Shown here in pieces: positions 36,345 through 45,382 of a stretch of DNA of 64,000 nucleotides. The position numbers were made by a program, and so were the translations under genes. Source of the DNA: Lysobacter sp. HDW10 (GTDB lineage: Bacteria; Pseudomonadota; Gammaproteobacteria; Xanthomonadales; Xanthomonadaceae); the NCBI RefSeq assembly GCF_011300685.1, contig NZ_CP049864.1:798885-862884 (forward strand). Direction: 5' to 3'. The number at the start of each line of letters is the position of its first letter. The first letter of the stretch is position 1. A model generated the notes under the pieces. It had not been told where the DNA came from, did not search any database, and was given only the letters and a program-made list of their open reading frames with translations.

Positions 36345-38423
36345 CTAAACCGACAGATGTTCGATCGCGGCGACGGAGCCCAGCGCACCGGCCAATGCAT
36401 TCAACAAGGCGAGACGATTGCCGCGCACGGCGGGATCTTCCGCGTTCACCATGACATCGTTGAAGAAGGCATCCACAGGTGCGCGCAACTGCGCAAGGCG
36501 TGACAACACTGTTGCGTAATCGCGTGCGGCCAACGGCGCACGGATGTCATTCAATGCAGATTGCAAAGCATCGTTCAAGGTGGATTCCGCTACCTCGGAG
36601 AACAGGCCTGTATTCACTGTGGCAGCGATGTCGTTCTCAGATTTGCGCAAGATGTTGCGAATACGTTTGTTCGCGGCTGACAAGGCCTCCGCATCGCTCG
36701 AGCTCGAAAATTCCTTGACCGCGGCCAAGCGCGCAGCAAAATCCGGCAAGGATTCGTGCACGACATTCATCACCGACTCAAACTGCTGCGGCGTGTTGCC
36801 TTTTTCTGCAAAGTAAGCGCGCAATCGGTCGTACAGAAATTGCGTGACATCGAAGGGGTGCACGTCAGCCACGTGCGACGGCTGCAAGGCCCATGCACGC
36901 TCAAACCATTCATTGGGCAACACGTCATGACTGCCTTCGAGCAATGTGCGCGCAAGACCTAATGCATTGCGGCGCAACGCAAACGGATCTTTATTGCCGG
37001 TGGGCTTCAAACCCGCAGCGAAACCACCCGCCAACGTATCCAAGCGTTCGGCAATCGCTAGCACTTGGCCCAGTTTGGAAGGTGCGATGTCATCCGATGC
37101 ATTGCGCGGCATGTAGATTTCATCAACCGCTGCTGCGATGTCGGCAGATTCGCCTTGCGCAATCGCATAGTGACGTCCGGCAATCCCTTGCAGCTCTGGG
37201 AACTCGTTGACCATGCGTGATTGCAGGTCGTTCTTGGCAAGGCGCGCAGCCTGCTCGGCGGCCTGTGCGTCGACGCCCAATGTGGGTGCCAATGCAGCGG
37301 CGAGTTGCGCAACACGTTCGACCTTGTCTGCCACGCTGCCGAGCTTGGCCTGATAGGTCACCGTCTTCAGGCCCTCACCCATGGCATTCAAGCCCTGCTT
37401 CAAGTCTTCATCAAAGAAGAACTTTGCATCACTGAAGCGCGGGCGAATCACGCGTTCATAGCCCTTGCGGACTTCGGAGGGGTCTTTTGATTCGATATTG
37501 GCGATGCCGATGAAGTGCTCGGTCAATTTGCCTTGCGCACCCAGCACCGGGAAATACTTCTGATTGGTTTCCATGGTTTCAATCAGTGCTTCTTGCGGCA
37601 CGGCCAGAAACGCACTTTCAAACGCACAGGTGACGGGCGAAGGCCACTCCACCAAACCGTTCACTTGTTCAAGATTGTCAGCGTCGATGCGCGCCGTACC
37701 ACCGACTGCGGCTGCAGCGGTCGTCACTTGCTCAACGATGCGGGCGCGACGTGCATCGGGATCCACCATGACGTAGACCTTGTTCAATGCATCGATGTAG
37801 TGCAAAGGCGAATCGAGCGTCAACACGTCCGGGTGCATGAAGCGATGACCGCGGGATTGATTGCCCGCGCGCACGCCGAAAATTTCTGCAGGTGCGACGT
37901 GTTGACCTAACAGCACCACCAGCCAGTGGACCGGTCGTGCAAATGCATAGGGATGTGCACCCCAACGCATCGGCTTTGGAATCGGCATCGCGGCGATCGC
38001 TTCTTGCACGATGTCGCCGAGGACATCCAACGTGGCAACACCAGGCTTCGTCGAACGATGTACAAAACGTTCGCCCTTGCTGTCTGACGTGCGTTCGAGT
38101 TGATCCCAAGCAATGCCGGCTTTTGCGGCAAAACCTTCCAAAGCTTTGGTGGGTTTACCATCCGCATCCAATGCGATATTCAAATACGGGCCCAACACTT
38201 CGCTGTGTTGCTCGGGTTGCTGTGCAGCCACGTCCGGCAACAACACGGCCAAACGTCGTGGTGTGTACAAAGGCTTCGCGTCACCGCGCACAAACGCGAT
38301 GCCGCGCTTCTCAAGACCATTCAACACGCCGTCGAAGAACGCCGCCGCCAGCACCGGTAACGCTTTGACTGGCAACTCTTCCGTGCCGAGCTCAATCAAC
38401 AAGGGCTGCGTTTGCATCTTCAT
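36345..38423 (-). CDS. glyS: Glycine--tRNA ligase beta subunit
   Basis: The beginning [23 protein letters not shown] and the segments [29 protein letters not shown] and [13 protein letters not shown]-like [12 protein letters not shown] identify GlyS, 692 residues as in E. coli (689). It binds tRNA-Gly and edits or presents it to the alpha subunit in the alpha2beta2 bacterial enzyme. The start overlaps the glyQ stop by four bases, the usual glyQS operon order, and the two should be made in equal amounts. Confidence 0.97.
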   Translation of the reverse strand: MKMQTQPLLIELGTEELPVKALPVLAAAFFDGVLNGLEKRGIAFVRGDAKPLYTPRRLAVLLPDVAAQQPEQHSEVLGPYLNIALDADGKPTKALEGFAAKAGIAWDQLERTSDSKGERFVHRSTKPGVATLDVLGDIVQEAIAAMPIPKPMRWGAHPYAFARPVHWLVVLLGQHVAPAEIFGVRAGNQSRGHRFMHPDVLTLDSPLHYIDALNKVYVMVDPDARRARIVEQVTTAAAAVGGTARIDADNLEQVNGLVEWPSPVTCAFESAFLAVPQEALIETMETNQKYFPVLGAQGKLTEHFIGIANIESKDPSEVRKGYERVIRPRFSDAKFFFDEDLKQGLNAMGEGLKTVTYQAKLGSVADKVERVAQLAAALAPTLGVDAQAAEQAARLAKNDLQSRMVNEFPELQGIAGRHYAIAQGESADIAAAVDEIYMPRNASDDIAPSKLGQVLAIAERLDTLAGGFAAGLKPTGNKDPFALRRNALGLARTLLEGSHDVLPNEWFERAWALQPSHVADVHPFDVTQFLYDRLRAYFAEKGNTPQQFESVMNVVHESLPDFAARLAAVKEFSSSSDAEALSAANKRIRNILRKSENDIAATVNTGLFSEVAESTLNDALQSALNDIRAPLAARDYATVLSRLAQLRAPVDAFFNDVMVNAEDPAVRGNRLALLNALAGALGSVAAIEHLSV

Positions 38424-39337
38424 GCTGAGGCCTCCGTCGTCGACTTCTTCAATGCAGGAAAGCCGAGTTTCTCGCGTTGTGCGAAGTAGCTTTCAGCCAC
38501 CGCTTGCGACAACTTGCGCACGCGCAGAATGTAGCGCTGACGCTCAGTGACAGAGATCGCGCGACGCGCATCCAACAAATTGAAACTATGCGAGGCTTTC
38601 ATCACTTGCTCGTAAGCCGGCAAGGGCAAGTTCGCTTCCACCAACATCACGGCTTCGCGCTCACAGGCATCGAAGCGATGGAACAGCTCTTCAACATCGG
38701 CGTATTCGAAGTTATAGGTGGATTGTTCGACTTCGTTCTGGTGATAGACGTCCCGATACAGCACCGGTGTGCCATCGGGTCCGTAGGTCCACACAATGTC
38801 GAATACGTTGTCGACGTTTTGCAGATACATGCAGAGACGTTCAAGGCCGTAGGTGATCTCACCCAAGACGGGTTTGCATTCCAAACCACCGGCTTGTTGG
38901 AAGTAGGTGAACTGGGTGACTTCCATCCCGTTCAACCAGACTTCCCAACCCAAACCCCAAGCACCGAGGGTGGGGGACTCCCAGTTGTCTTCGACCAAAC
39001 GCAGATCGTGCACCTGCGGATCGATGCCCAAAGACTTCAGAGAGTCGAAATACAGTTCAACAATGTTGTCGGGCGAGGGTTTCATCGCCACTTGATACTG
39101 GTAGTAGCGCTGCAAACGGTTCGGATTTTCGCCGTAGCGGCCATCCGTCGGGCGACGGCAGGGCTGCACATACGCGGCATTCCACGGCTCAGGGCCCAGC
39201 GAACGCAAGAAAGTGGCCGCATGAAAGGTGCCGGCACCGACTTCCATGTCCAGCGGTTGGATCAGGACGCAGCCCTGATCCGCCCAAAAGGCATTCAGAC
39301 GCTGAATCAGTTGCTGGAAAGTGATGGCGACAGACAT
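38420..39337 (-). CDS. glyQ: Glycine--tRNA ligase alpha subunit
   Basis: The ATG at 39337 gives [20 protein letters not shown], followed by [42 protein letters not shown] and [18 protein letters not shown], the core of the class II catalytic subunit. It has 305 residues, near the E. coli 303. A start seven codons upstream has no support. The glyS start is inside its stop. A -10 like sequence lies just before. Confidence 0.97.
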   Translation of the reverse strand: MSVAITFQQLIQRLNAFWADQGCVLIQPLDMEVGAGTFHAATFLRSLGPEPWNAAYVQPCRRPTDGRYGENPNRLQRYYQYQVAMKPSPDNIVELYFDSLKSLGIDPQVHDLRLVEDNWESPTLGAWGLGWEVWLNGMEVTQFTYFQQAGGLECKPVLGEITYGLERLCMYLQNVDNVFDIVWTYGPDGTPVLYRDVYHQNEVEQSTYNFEYADVEELFHRFDACEREAVMLVEANLPLPAYEQVMKASHSFNLLDARRAISVTERQRYILRVRKLSQAVAESYFAQREKLGFPALKKSTTEASA

Positions 39338-39365
39338 GAGATGTATCCGAACTTGCAAGCCCGTT

Positions 39366-39371
39366 AGTATA
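39366..39371 (-). promoter_or_regulatory. Candidate -10 box of the glyQS promoter
   Basis: On the minus strand TATACT lies about 28 bases before the glyQ ATG, in the only gap between glyQ and the divergent amidotransferase gene. The -35 hexamer 17 bases upstream (TAGGGA) is a poor match, so the element is partly supported. Confidence 0.4.
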
Positions 39372-39397
39372 GTTTGGACGCCACGGCTTCCCTACAG

Positions 39398-40126
39398 ATG
39401 CACACTCCTTTCTTGATTTTGCAGACCGGCGAACCGGTCCCCGAATTGCGCCGACACCGCGGGTTTCCGCATTGGATTCGAATCTCGGGCGATATTCCCC
39501 GCGATGGTACGGATGTCATCAATGTCGCCAATGGCGAGCCCTTGCCCGACCGCGTGCCGTATGCCGGCATTTTTGTCACGGGCTCACCGGCCATGGTCAC
39601 CGATCGGCACGCATGGAGCGAAAGCACGGCGGCTTGGTTGCGAGAACGCATCGCGCAGGGCATACCGACGCTCGGAATTTGTTACGGGCATCAACTGATT
39701 GCGCACGCCTTGGGCGGCAAAGTGGACAACAATCCGGCCGGGCGCGAGATCGGAACGGTCGAGATCACGCGCGATATGCAGAGCGACGACGCGCTCTTGC
39801 AGGGTTTGCCCGAACACTTTCCCGCGCATGCCAGTCACATGCAAAGCGTGTTGACCTTGCCGCCCGGTGCAAAAGCCTTGGCACGCTCCGCATTGGAGCC
39901 ACATCAAGTCGTGCGCTACGCGCCCATGTGCTGGGGGTTTCAGTTCCATCCGGAATTCTCGACCCAAATCACGCGGACCTATGTCAAAGCGCGCGCAGAG
40001 CGCATTCTTGAAGAAGGAGGCGACCTTGACATGTTGTTGAGTACCATACGATCAACACCGGATGCGCGGGGTCTGTTACGCCGCTTCGTCCAACTCGCAC
40101 AACAACGACTCTTGGGGACAACGTGA
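39398..40126 (+). CDS. Class I glutamine amidotransferase
   Basis: The GATase nucleophile is in LGICYGHQLIAHALGG, and the histidine and glutamate in WGFQFHPEFS complete the triad; the oxyanion strand is GIFVTGSPAMVTD. This is the glutaminase module of GMP synthase type, but it stands alone (242 residues), as in YfeJ-like proteins that transfer ammonia or hydrolyse gamma-glutamyl compounds such as gamma-glutamyl amines. The ATG at 39398 is used; a TTG eight codons earlier is weak. Its stop overlaps the next start by four bases (GTGA). Confidence 0.88.
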   Translation: MHTPFLILQTGEPVPELRRHRGFPHWIRISGDIPRDGTDVINVANGEPLPDRVPYAGIFVTGSPAMVTDRHAWSESTAAWLRERIAQGIPTLGICYGHQLIAHALGGKVDNNPAGREIGTVEITRDMQSDDALLQGLPEHFPAHASHMQSVLTLPPGAKALARSALEPHQVVRYAPMCWGFQFHPEFSTQITRTYVKARAERILEEGGDLDMLLSTIRSTPDARGLLRRFVQLAQQRLLGTT

Positions 40127-40998
40127 ATACTCAAATGAATAAAGTGCCGGCTTCGTCTGGCGCGCAGTGGATATTGGATGCATTCGCGATGTTTCGCGCG
40201 GCACCGGGTCCGTTCCTGCTGGTGGCAGGCGTGTACGCCGTCGGTATTCTCGTGGCCACCGTTCTGTTGAAGTCGGCGCCCGTCTTCGGCATGCTCGTGC
40301 TGCTCGTGCTGACCTTGATGCAACCGATCTTCGTCGGTGCGCTGCTCTTGGGCGCCCATGATCTGGCAGACGGAAAGAAGCCCGGCAATGATTTGCTTCA
40401 GCGCGTCTATGCCAGCGGCAAAGCACCGCGCTTGTTGCTCGTGCTGCTGCCGCAAATTGCGGCCGGCATCATTTCCGGTGTGCTGCTCTACGTCATGGTG
40501 GGGACGCAAAACCTGGCCCACACCATGCAAGTGCTGGAAGCCATCCAAAACAATCCGGAAGCGCAAGCTGCGCTGATGAAAGACTTGCCGATTGCGGCCT
40601 TTGGTCGTTGGGCATTGATCTCCGTCGTGATTGGATTGATCGCAGCCATGTTTAGCTTTCTTGCGATCCCGCAAATTTTGTTCGGCGAACGACGTGGCTT
40701 TGACGCCATGGGTGACAGCTTCCGTGCGGTCGCAAGCAACATCGGCGCCATGGTCCTCGCCGTTGTCTTGTTTGTCATCACCCTGATCGGCTTGACCATT
40801 GTCTTTATGATCGTGACCGGGTTGATCAGTGTGATTGCGGGTCGTGGCGCGGCGGATTTGGTCAGCAGCTTCTTGCAAATTCTGGTGCTGCTGCCGCTAC
40901 AGGCCTTGATGACCTTTGCCGCGTGGCGATCTGTGTTTGGCGGCCAAGCACCTGCAGCGCGCATCGACGACGCGCATCACGATCAGTTCCACGCTTAA
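40123..40998 (+). CDS. BPSS1780-like integral membrane protein
   Basis: The start WILDAFAMFRAAPGPFLLVAG and hydrophobic stretches including VFGMLVLLVLTLMQPIFVGALLLGAHDLADG place it in the BPSS1780 family of unknown function, with about six membrane segments. The GTG at 40123 overlaps the amidotransferase stop; an ATG at 40135 is also possible. Its TAA and the TAA of the opposite-strand antiporter gene use the same four bases (TTAA, 40995-40998). The C-terminus (AAWRSVFGGQAPAARIDDA) is cytoplasmic or flexible. Confidence 0.82.
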   Translation: MNTQMNKVPASSGAQWILDAFAMFRAAPGPFLLVAGVYAVGILVATVLLKSAPVFGMLVLLVLTLMQPIFVGALLLGAHDLADGKKPGNDLLQRVYASGKAPRLLLVLLPQIAAGIISGVLLYVMVGTQNLAHTMQVLEAIQNNPEAQAALMKDLPIAAFGRWALISVVIGLIAAMFSFLAIPQILFGERRGFDAMGDSFRAVASNIGAMVLAVVLFVITLIGLTIVFMIVTGLISVIAGRGAADLVSSFLQILVLLPLQALMTFAAWRSVFGGQAPAARIDDAHHDQFHA

Positions 40999-42737
40999 GC
41001 GTTTGCGCCTGATATCAGGCGCTCGCCCAGTGTCAGCAAGCGCAGACCGACTTCGCTGACACGATCATCCTGCATGGCCCGCACCGTCAAAGTGACGGGC
41101 CCAATGCCCAGGTGGTCACCGATTTGCGGCATGTCGTCGAATCGTTCGGCAAACAAGTTTGCGGCGGTGAACTTGCGGAAGCGTGCAGGGATATGCAGGT
41201 CGTAGAACTCCGCCAAGCTGCCAAGTTCAACATTGCCAGGCAAGACCAGTTCACCGAAGCGACTGCCTTCGGCATCCGTCACTTCTTTGCCGACAAACAT
41301 CCAATCCAGTCGCTGTGCACTGGCACTTGGCGCGAGCAGATACGCGTAGTCGTTGACTTGCACGCCGCCCGATTCTTCCGCCGATTGAATCTTGCCGTCG
41401 CGCACCACCATGAGCAGACGCACATTCAAAGGCCAATGTGCCGGATTCAGCGCGCGGCACCCTTGGGCCACGCGATAGCCGAGCAGCTCAAACTCCAACT
41501 GCCCTGGCAAATCGAGTTGCACGCGGCGTGTGTCGGGGTCTTTGCGCGGAACGGCGACGCCAAAAAGGTGTGCGGCGTGCGGCAGTGTCCACGCTTGTAC
41601 GACGAGTGAGGTCAGTACGACCACGAAGGCGACGTTGAAGTACATCCACGCATTCGGTAAATCAGCGAGCAGGGGAATCGACGCGAGAAAAATACCGACT
41701 GCACCGCGCAAGCCCACCCACGAAATGAAGCTCATTTCGCCCAAACGGTATTTGAACGGGGTCAAACACACGAAGACGGCTACCGGTCGCGCAACGAAAA
41801 TCAAGAAGGCCGAAATGCCGAGTGCAGGCCACAGTATTTTTAGCAGCTCATGCGGTGTTGCCAAGAGGCCGAGCAATAAGAACATCACCAATTGCGCGAA
41901 CCACGTCGCCGCATCTTGCACCGACATCACGTCGGCGCGTGCACGTACGGGGCGATTGGCCACCAAGATGCCGGCGATATAAACGGCCAAATAGCCGCTA
42001 CCGCCGATCAGGTTCGTCAATGCAAAGAGGGTTAAGGCGCTCGCAATCGCAAGCCACGGATGCAAGCCAGAAGGGAGGTCGTAGCGATTCAATGCCCCAA
42101 CGATCATGCGACCGCCGAAGTAACCGAACAAAACACCGGCGCCGATCGAGCGCACGATGCTCCAAAGCAGACCGAGATAGCTTTGCGCTTCAGAACCGGA
42201 AATCCACACCGTGATTGCGGTGGCCAAGAAGATGGCGATCGGATCATTGGCGCCCGATTCCAACTCAAGCGTGCTGCCTGTGCGCTTCTCCAAATGCAGA
42301 CCGCCTGCACGAATCAAGAAGAACACCGCGGCGGCGTCAGTGGATGCCACCACCGTGCCCAGCAACAAAGATTGCAGCGGGCTGAGGTCTAGCAAGTAAT
42401 GGCTGGCGACACCGGTGAGTGCCGCGGTAATCAACACACCCACCGTCGCCAACAGAATGCTGGGCGACACACTGCCGCGCACCGCTTCTGCGCGCGTGCG
42501 TAGGCCGCCATCAAACAGAATCACACACAGTGCGACCGAGCCTATGAGGAAGGTCAGACGCGTATCGCTAAAGCGGATGCCGCCAGGCCCGTCGACCCCC
42601 AGCAACATGCCGATGACCAAGAACACCAACAACAATGGCGCGCCGAATCGCCGTGCCAATAAGGACGAAGCGACCCCCGCCAAGATCAGCAGCGCGTAGC
42701 CCAGCAGTCGGATGTCGATGTGGTGCAGGGCATCCAT
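40995..42737 (-). CDS. nhaP2: Potassium/proton antiporter NhaP2/CvrA type
   Basis: The N-terminal half is a CPA1/NhaP transporter of about 12 membrane helices with DGGLRTRAEAVRGSV, STDAAAVFFLIR, ESGANDPIAIFLATAIT and RGAVGIFLASIPLLADLP. It is followed by a cytoplasmic TrkA-C region and a CorC/HlyC-like C-terminus, the NhaP2/CvrA layout. At 580 residues it equals E. coli CvrA (578). It exchanges K+ for H+ and takes part in volume control. The ATG at 42737 is preferred to a TTG four codons earlier. Confidence 0.9.
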   Translation of the reverse strand: MDALHHIDIRLLGYALLILAGVASSLLARRFGAPLLLVFLVIGMLLGVDGPGGIRFSDTRLTFLIGSVALCVILFDGGLRTRAEAVRGSVSPSILLATVGVLITAALTGVASHYLLDLSPLQSLLLGTVVASTDAAAVFFLIRAGGLHLEKRTGSTLELESGANDPIAIFLATAITVWISGSEAQSYLGLLWSIVRSIGAGVLFGYFGGRMIVGALNRYDLPSGLHPWLAIASALTLFALTNLIGGSGYLAVYIAGILVANRPVRARADVMSVQDAATWFAQLVMFLLLGLLATPHELLKILWPALGISAFLIFVARPVAVFVCLTPFKYRLGEMSFISWVGLRGAVGIFLASIPLLADLPNAWMYFNVAFVVVLTSLVVQAWTLPHAAHLFGVAVPRKDPDTRRVQLDLPGQLEFELLGYRVAQGCRALNPAHWPLNVRLLMVVRDGKIQSAEESGGVQVNDYAYLLAPSASAQRLDWMFVGKEVTDAEGSRFGELVLPGNVELGSLAEFYDLHIPARFRKFTAANLFAERFDDMPQIGDHLGIGPVTLTVRAMQDDRVSEVGLRLLTLGERLISGANA

Positions 42738-42817
42738 GGGTCGAATCAATGCGTCGGCAAAGATTCGAGTGTAGTCAAGCTGGGCTGAATACGGAATTCG
42801 CGCGCACCGGCGCCAGC

Positions 42818-44626
42818 CTAATTTGGTAGCTTCAGATCGGTCGCAGTGACCGCACCCGTGCCGCGTGGCTGCGCGTCAATGCGCACGTCACCATCGAGTG
42901 TTGCCTTGCTTTCAATCGTGGACCACATGCGGTCGAGGCCGGCATACATGTAAGGCATCAAGGGCACGAAACGCGCGGCATACGAAGGGAAAGCGAGGAA
43001 TGCATCGAAGTGTTCGGCCTTGCCCACCTTCCAATAGCCGACGGGTCGGCCTGCGGCGCGTGCGGCAGCCACGTAAGGCGCACTGCTGAAGACCGGAGGG
43101 ACCAAACCGTCTTCTTCGCCGTGGATGACCAGTACCGGCAAGCCACGGCGGGGCATTTTCGCGCGCGTGGCTTCGATGCCTGCACGCACACGTTTCGCGT
43201 CTTCGTTGTCATCGGTCCATAGCGCACGCAAGCATTGCTCGCCGGCCAAACTGAAATCAGGCGGCACCATGCGTGGATCGTGCAAGAGGATGCCGTTACC
43301 CGGCGGAATGCCTGCCGATTCACTCCACCAGGTGTTGCGTTCTGCAGCGGTGCTTGCGCGTGGCTGCAATTGCGCGGTCATCGCGGTGTAACTGTAACCA
43401 CACGGATGTTCGCCTGCGCGGTAGCGACCGTAAGCCGACGCGTAAGCTGCGGCGACTGAGCGCCACAAATCAAATCCCGTAGAAGCAGCACCGGCGGCAA
43501 GCGATATGTCATCCCAACCGCTGGCGCGCAGGTGCGCGTGCGCCGAAGCCGCTTGTTTGGCAACGGTGTCACCTTCAATCAAACCTTGTGCTTTCAAACT
43601 CGCACAGCGCTGTGTCCACAGCGGTTCCACCTGCGCACGCACCGGTGGCTGCGGCAGTGCATCTGCTGGCAAATCGAGTAGGGCGCACGGCATAAACACT
43701 GCTGCTTCCGTGGCGAAGTCGTACAAAGGACGCGCACCTTCCACATAAACGTTCGGCTCACCGGCCACCACACCATCCAACCAATCGCCGTCCATCTCAG
43801 CGGCGCGGAGAACAGCACCACCCCCGTTGGAGATCCCAGTGGCGATGATGCGTGTGTTTTCAAACGTGAAGGGCGCTTGGTTCGGCAGGGCTTCATTCAA
43901 TTGCTGCAACGCAAACGCTGCGGCTTGCTTCACGTGCCGACCCCAATCGGCCTCAGGGTTGTCTTCAGAATGCGCGTGCTTGAAGGCGATGCCTTTGGCG
44001 CCTTCGGCCACTCGCGGCGCGAATGCCGTGGCTCGCGCAGCCGACACGCGTGCGCCGAGGGCGTCGACACCTTCATTCGCATCGATGTCGAACAAATCAC
44101 TGCCCGCCGCTTTGTCGGTATGGACCACCGCACAGCCGCGCGGTAAGCCCCATGCGGACGCCAATGAGATTGCGCCATAGACACCGCGTGAACCCGATGC
44201 GGCCGCCACCACAAGGCAGCGTTTGCCCGCATCAAAATTGTCCGGCAGTTGTAACAGCACGCGGTGCGGGTGTTGTGCACCAGGCACCGTCATCAAGGTG
44301 GAAAACTCTCGCCCCGGAATGTCGGCCACACTGCCGTAGACCGACCCGTATCCGCCCTGCATCGACAAGTCGGCAATGCCACGCCAGTTCGCCCAAATTG
44401 CGCGGCGACGTCGTTCCGCGGCGGTGGGATGTTCCGGATCGACAAACTTGGGTGCGGCCATCTCGCGCAATCCTGCCAAGCCAAGGCCCGCGGTCAACAG
44501 GTCATCACCTTGTCGATGTTCAGAGACGGTCACAGGTGCGGACATAGCGGGTTCCTTGGGGTGCGCACCCGTCATCGCACAAGCGGAGACGAACACAGCG
44601 GCGGCCACGGGCATCAAGATTTTCAT
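42818..44626 (-). CDS. D-(-)-3-hydroxybutyrate oligomer hydrolase family lipoprotein
   Basis: The 602-residue protein belongs to the 3-hydroxybutyrate oligomer hydrolase family: CVVAAASGSRGVYGAI-like region, the nucleophile elbow ATGISNGGGAVLRAAE, DTGEPNV-like VAGEPNVYVEG and late histidine in VGKAEHFDAFLAF. An N-terminal lipobox (FVSAC) after MKILMPVAAAV suggests attachment to the envelope. The enzymes cut oligomers released by PHB depolymerase into monomers. The start at 44626 gives the signal peptide; an earlier in-frame start at 44683 hides it. It lies 86 bases from the divergent regulator gene at 44713. Confidence 0.88.
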   Translation of the reverse strand: MKILMPVAAAVFVSACAMTGAHPKEPAMSAPVTVSEHRQGDDLLTAGLGLAGLREMAAPKFVDPEHPTAAERRRRAIWANWRGIADLSMQGGYGSVYGSVADIPGREFSTLMTVPGAQHPHRVLLQLPDNFDAGKRCLVVAAASGSRGVYGAISLASAWGLPRGCAVVHTDKAAGSDLFDIDANEGVDALGARVSAARATAFAPRVAEGAKGIAFKHAHSEDNPEADWGRHVKQAAAFALQQLNEALPNQAPFTFENTRIIATGISNGGGAVLRAAEMDGDWLDGVVAGEPNVYVEGARPLYDFATEAAVFMPCALLDLPADALPQPPVRAQVEPLWTQRCASLKAQGLIEGDTVAKQAASAHAHLRASGWDDISLAAGAASTGFDLWRSVAAAYASAYGRYRAGEHPCGYSYTAMTAQLQPRASTAAERNTWWSESAGIPPGNGILLHDPRMVPPDFSLAGEQCLRALWTDDNEDAKRVRAGIEATRAKMPRRGLPVLVIHGEEDGLVPPVFSSAPYVAAARAAGRPVGYWKVGKAEHFDAFLAFPSYAARFVPLMPYMYAGLDRMWSTIESKATLDGDVRIDAQPRGTGAVTATDLKLPN

Positions 44627-44712
44627 GCATCGACCATAGCGCGAAGGCGATGAGGGTTGCATCGTACTTTGGTGCAACGCCACGCCGCCCCTTCGGCTGA
44701 TAGGCTGCCCTC

Positions 44713-45381
44713 ATGACTTCGATACTGATCGCCGACGATCATCCTTTGTTTCGTGCGGCCTTGAAGCAAGCGGCTGCGGATGCCGTGGGCAACATGACGA
44801 TGTATGAAGCGGATTCCTTGGAAGCCGTAATGGCGACACTCGAGCGCCTGCCTGATATGGATTTGATCTTGCTCGACCTGCACATGCCGGGCAATCACGG
44901 CTTGACCGGGCTTGCTGCAATTCGCGCACAGTACCCGTCGGTGGCGGTGATGGTGTGTTCGGCGAATGATGACCCGCGCGTGGTGCGGCGCGCTTTGGAC
45001 CATGGTGCGGCGGGATTCTTGCCGAAGGTGTCGGGTCTGGAAGATTTGCATGACGCGATTCGCTCGGTTCTTGCGTGCGAGCGATGGTTGCCACCGGGGA
45101 TGCGCGCGGCGGTGCAACGCGCGGCGTCCTCACCCGACGACCGTGCATTGGCGTCCCGTTTGGCGTCATTGTCGCCGCAGCAATTCCGCGTCTTGCAATT
45201 GGTGGCTGAGGGTTTGTTGAACAAACAAATTGCAGACCGGCTCGATATTCAAGAGCGCACTGTGAAAGCGCATGTGACTGCAATCCTGGAACGCTTGGAT
45301 GCACGCAATCGCACGCACGCGGGCGTCATCTTGCGTGAACTTGAACTCGGAGATCCCAGTCGACACATGCCGGTCGGCTGA
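44713..45381 (+). CDS. LuxR-family response regulator (CrbR/ErdR-like)
   Basis: An N-terminal receiver (phosphoacceptor Asp55 in LILLDLHMPG, Lys in FLPKVSG) is joined to a C-terminal LuxR helix-turn-helix (SPQQFRVLQLVAEGLLNKQIADRL, then ERTVKAHVTAILERL). It is encoded tail-to-tail with a kinase that has an SSF transporter domain, two bases between stops. That is the CrbS/CrbR pairing (MxtR/ErdR in Pseudomonas) which activates acetyl-CoA synthetase. By family, it should control acetate use here. Confidence 0.87.
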   Translation: MTSILIADDHPLFRAALKQAAADAVGNMTMYEADSLEAVMATLERLPDMDLILLDLHMPGNHGLTGLAAIRAQYPSVAVMVCSANDDPRVVRRALDHGAAGFLPKVSGLEDLHDAIRSVLACERWLPPGMRAAVQRAASSPDDRALASRLASLSPQQFRVLQLVAEGLLNKQIADRLDIQERTVKAHVTAILERLDARNRTHAGVILRELELGDPSRHMPVG

Positions 45382-45382
45382 G

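Noticed and set aside
39979-40878. A 299-codon minus-strand frame opposite the BPSS1780-like gene
   Set aside because: Its sequence is low in hydrophobic order and very rich in Gln, His and Asp, as in other shadows.
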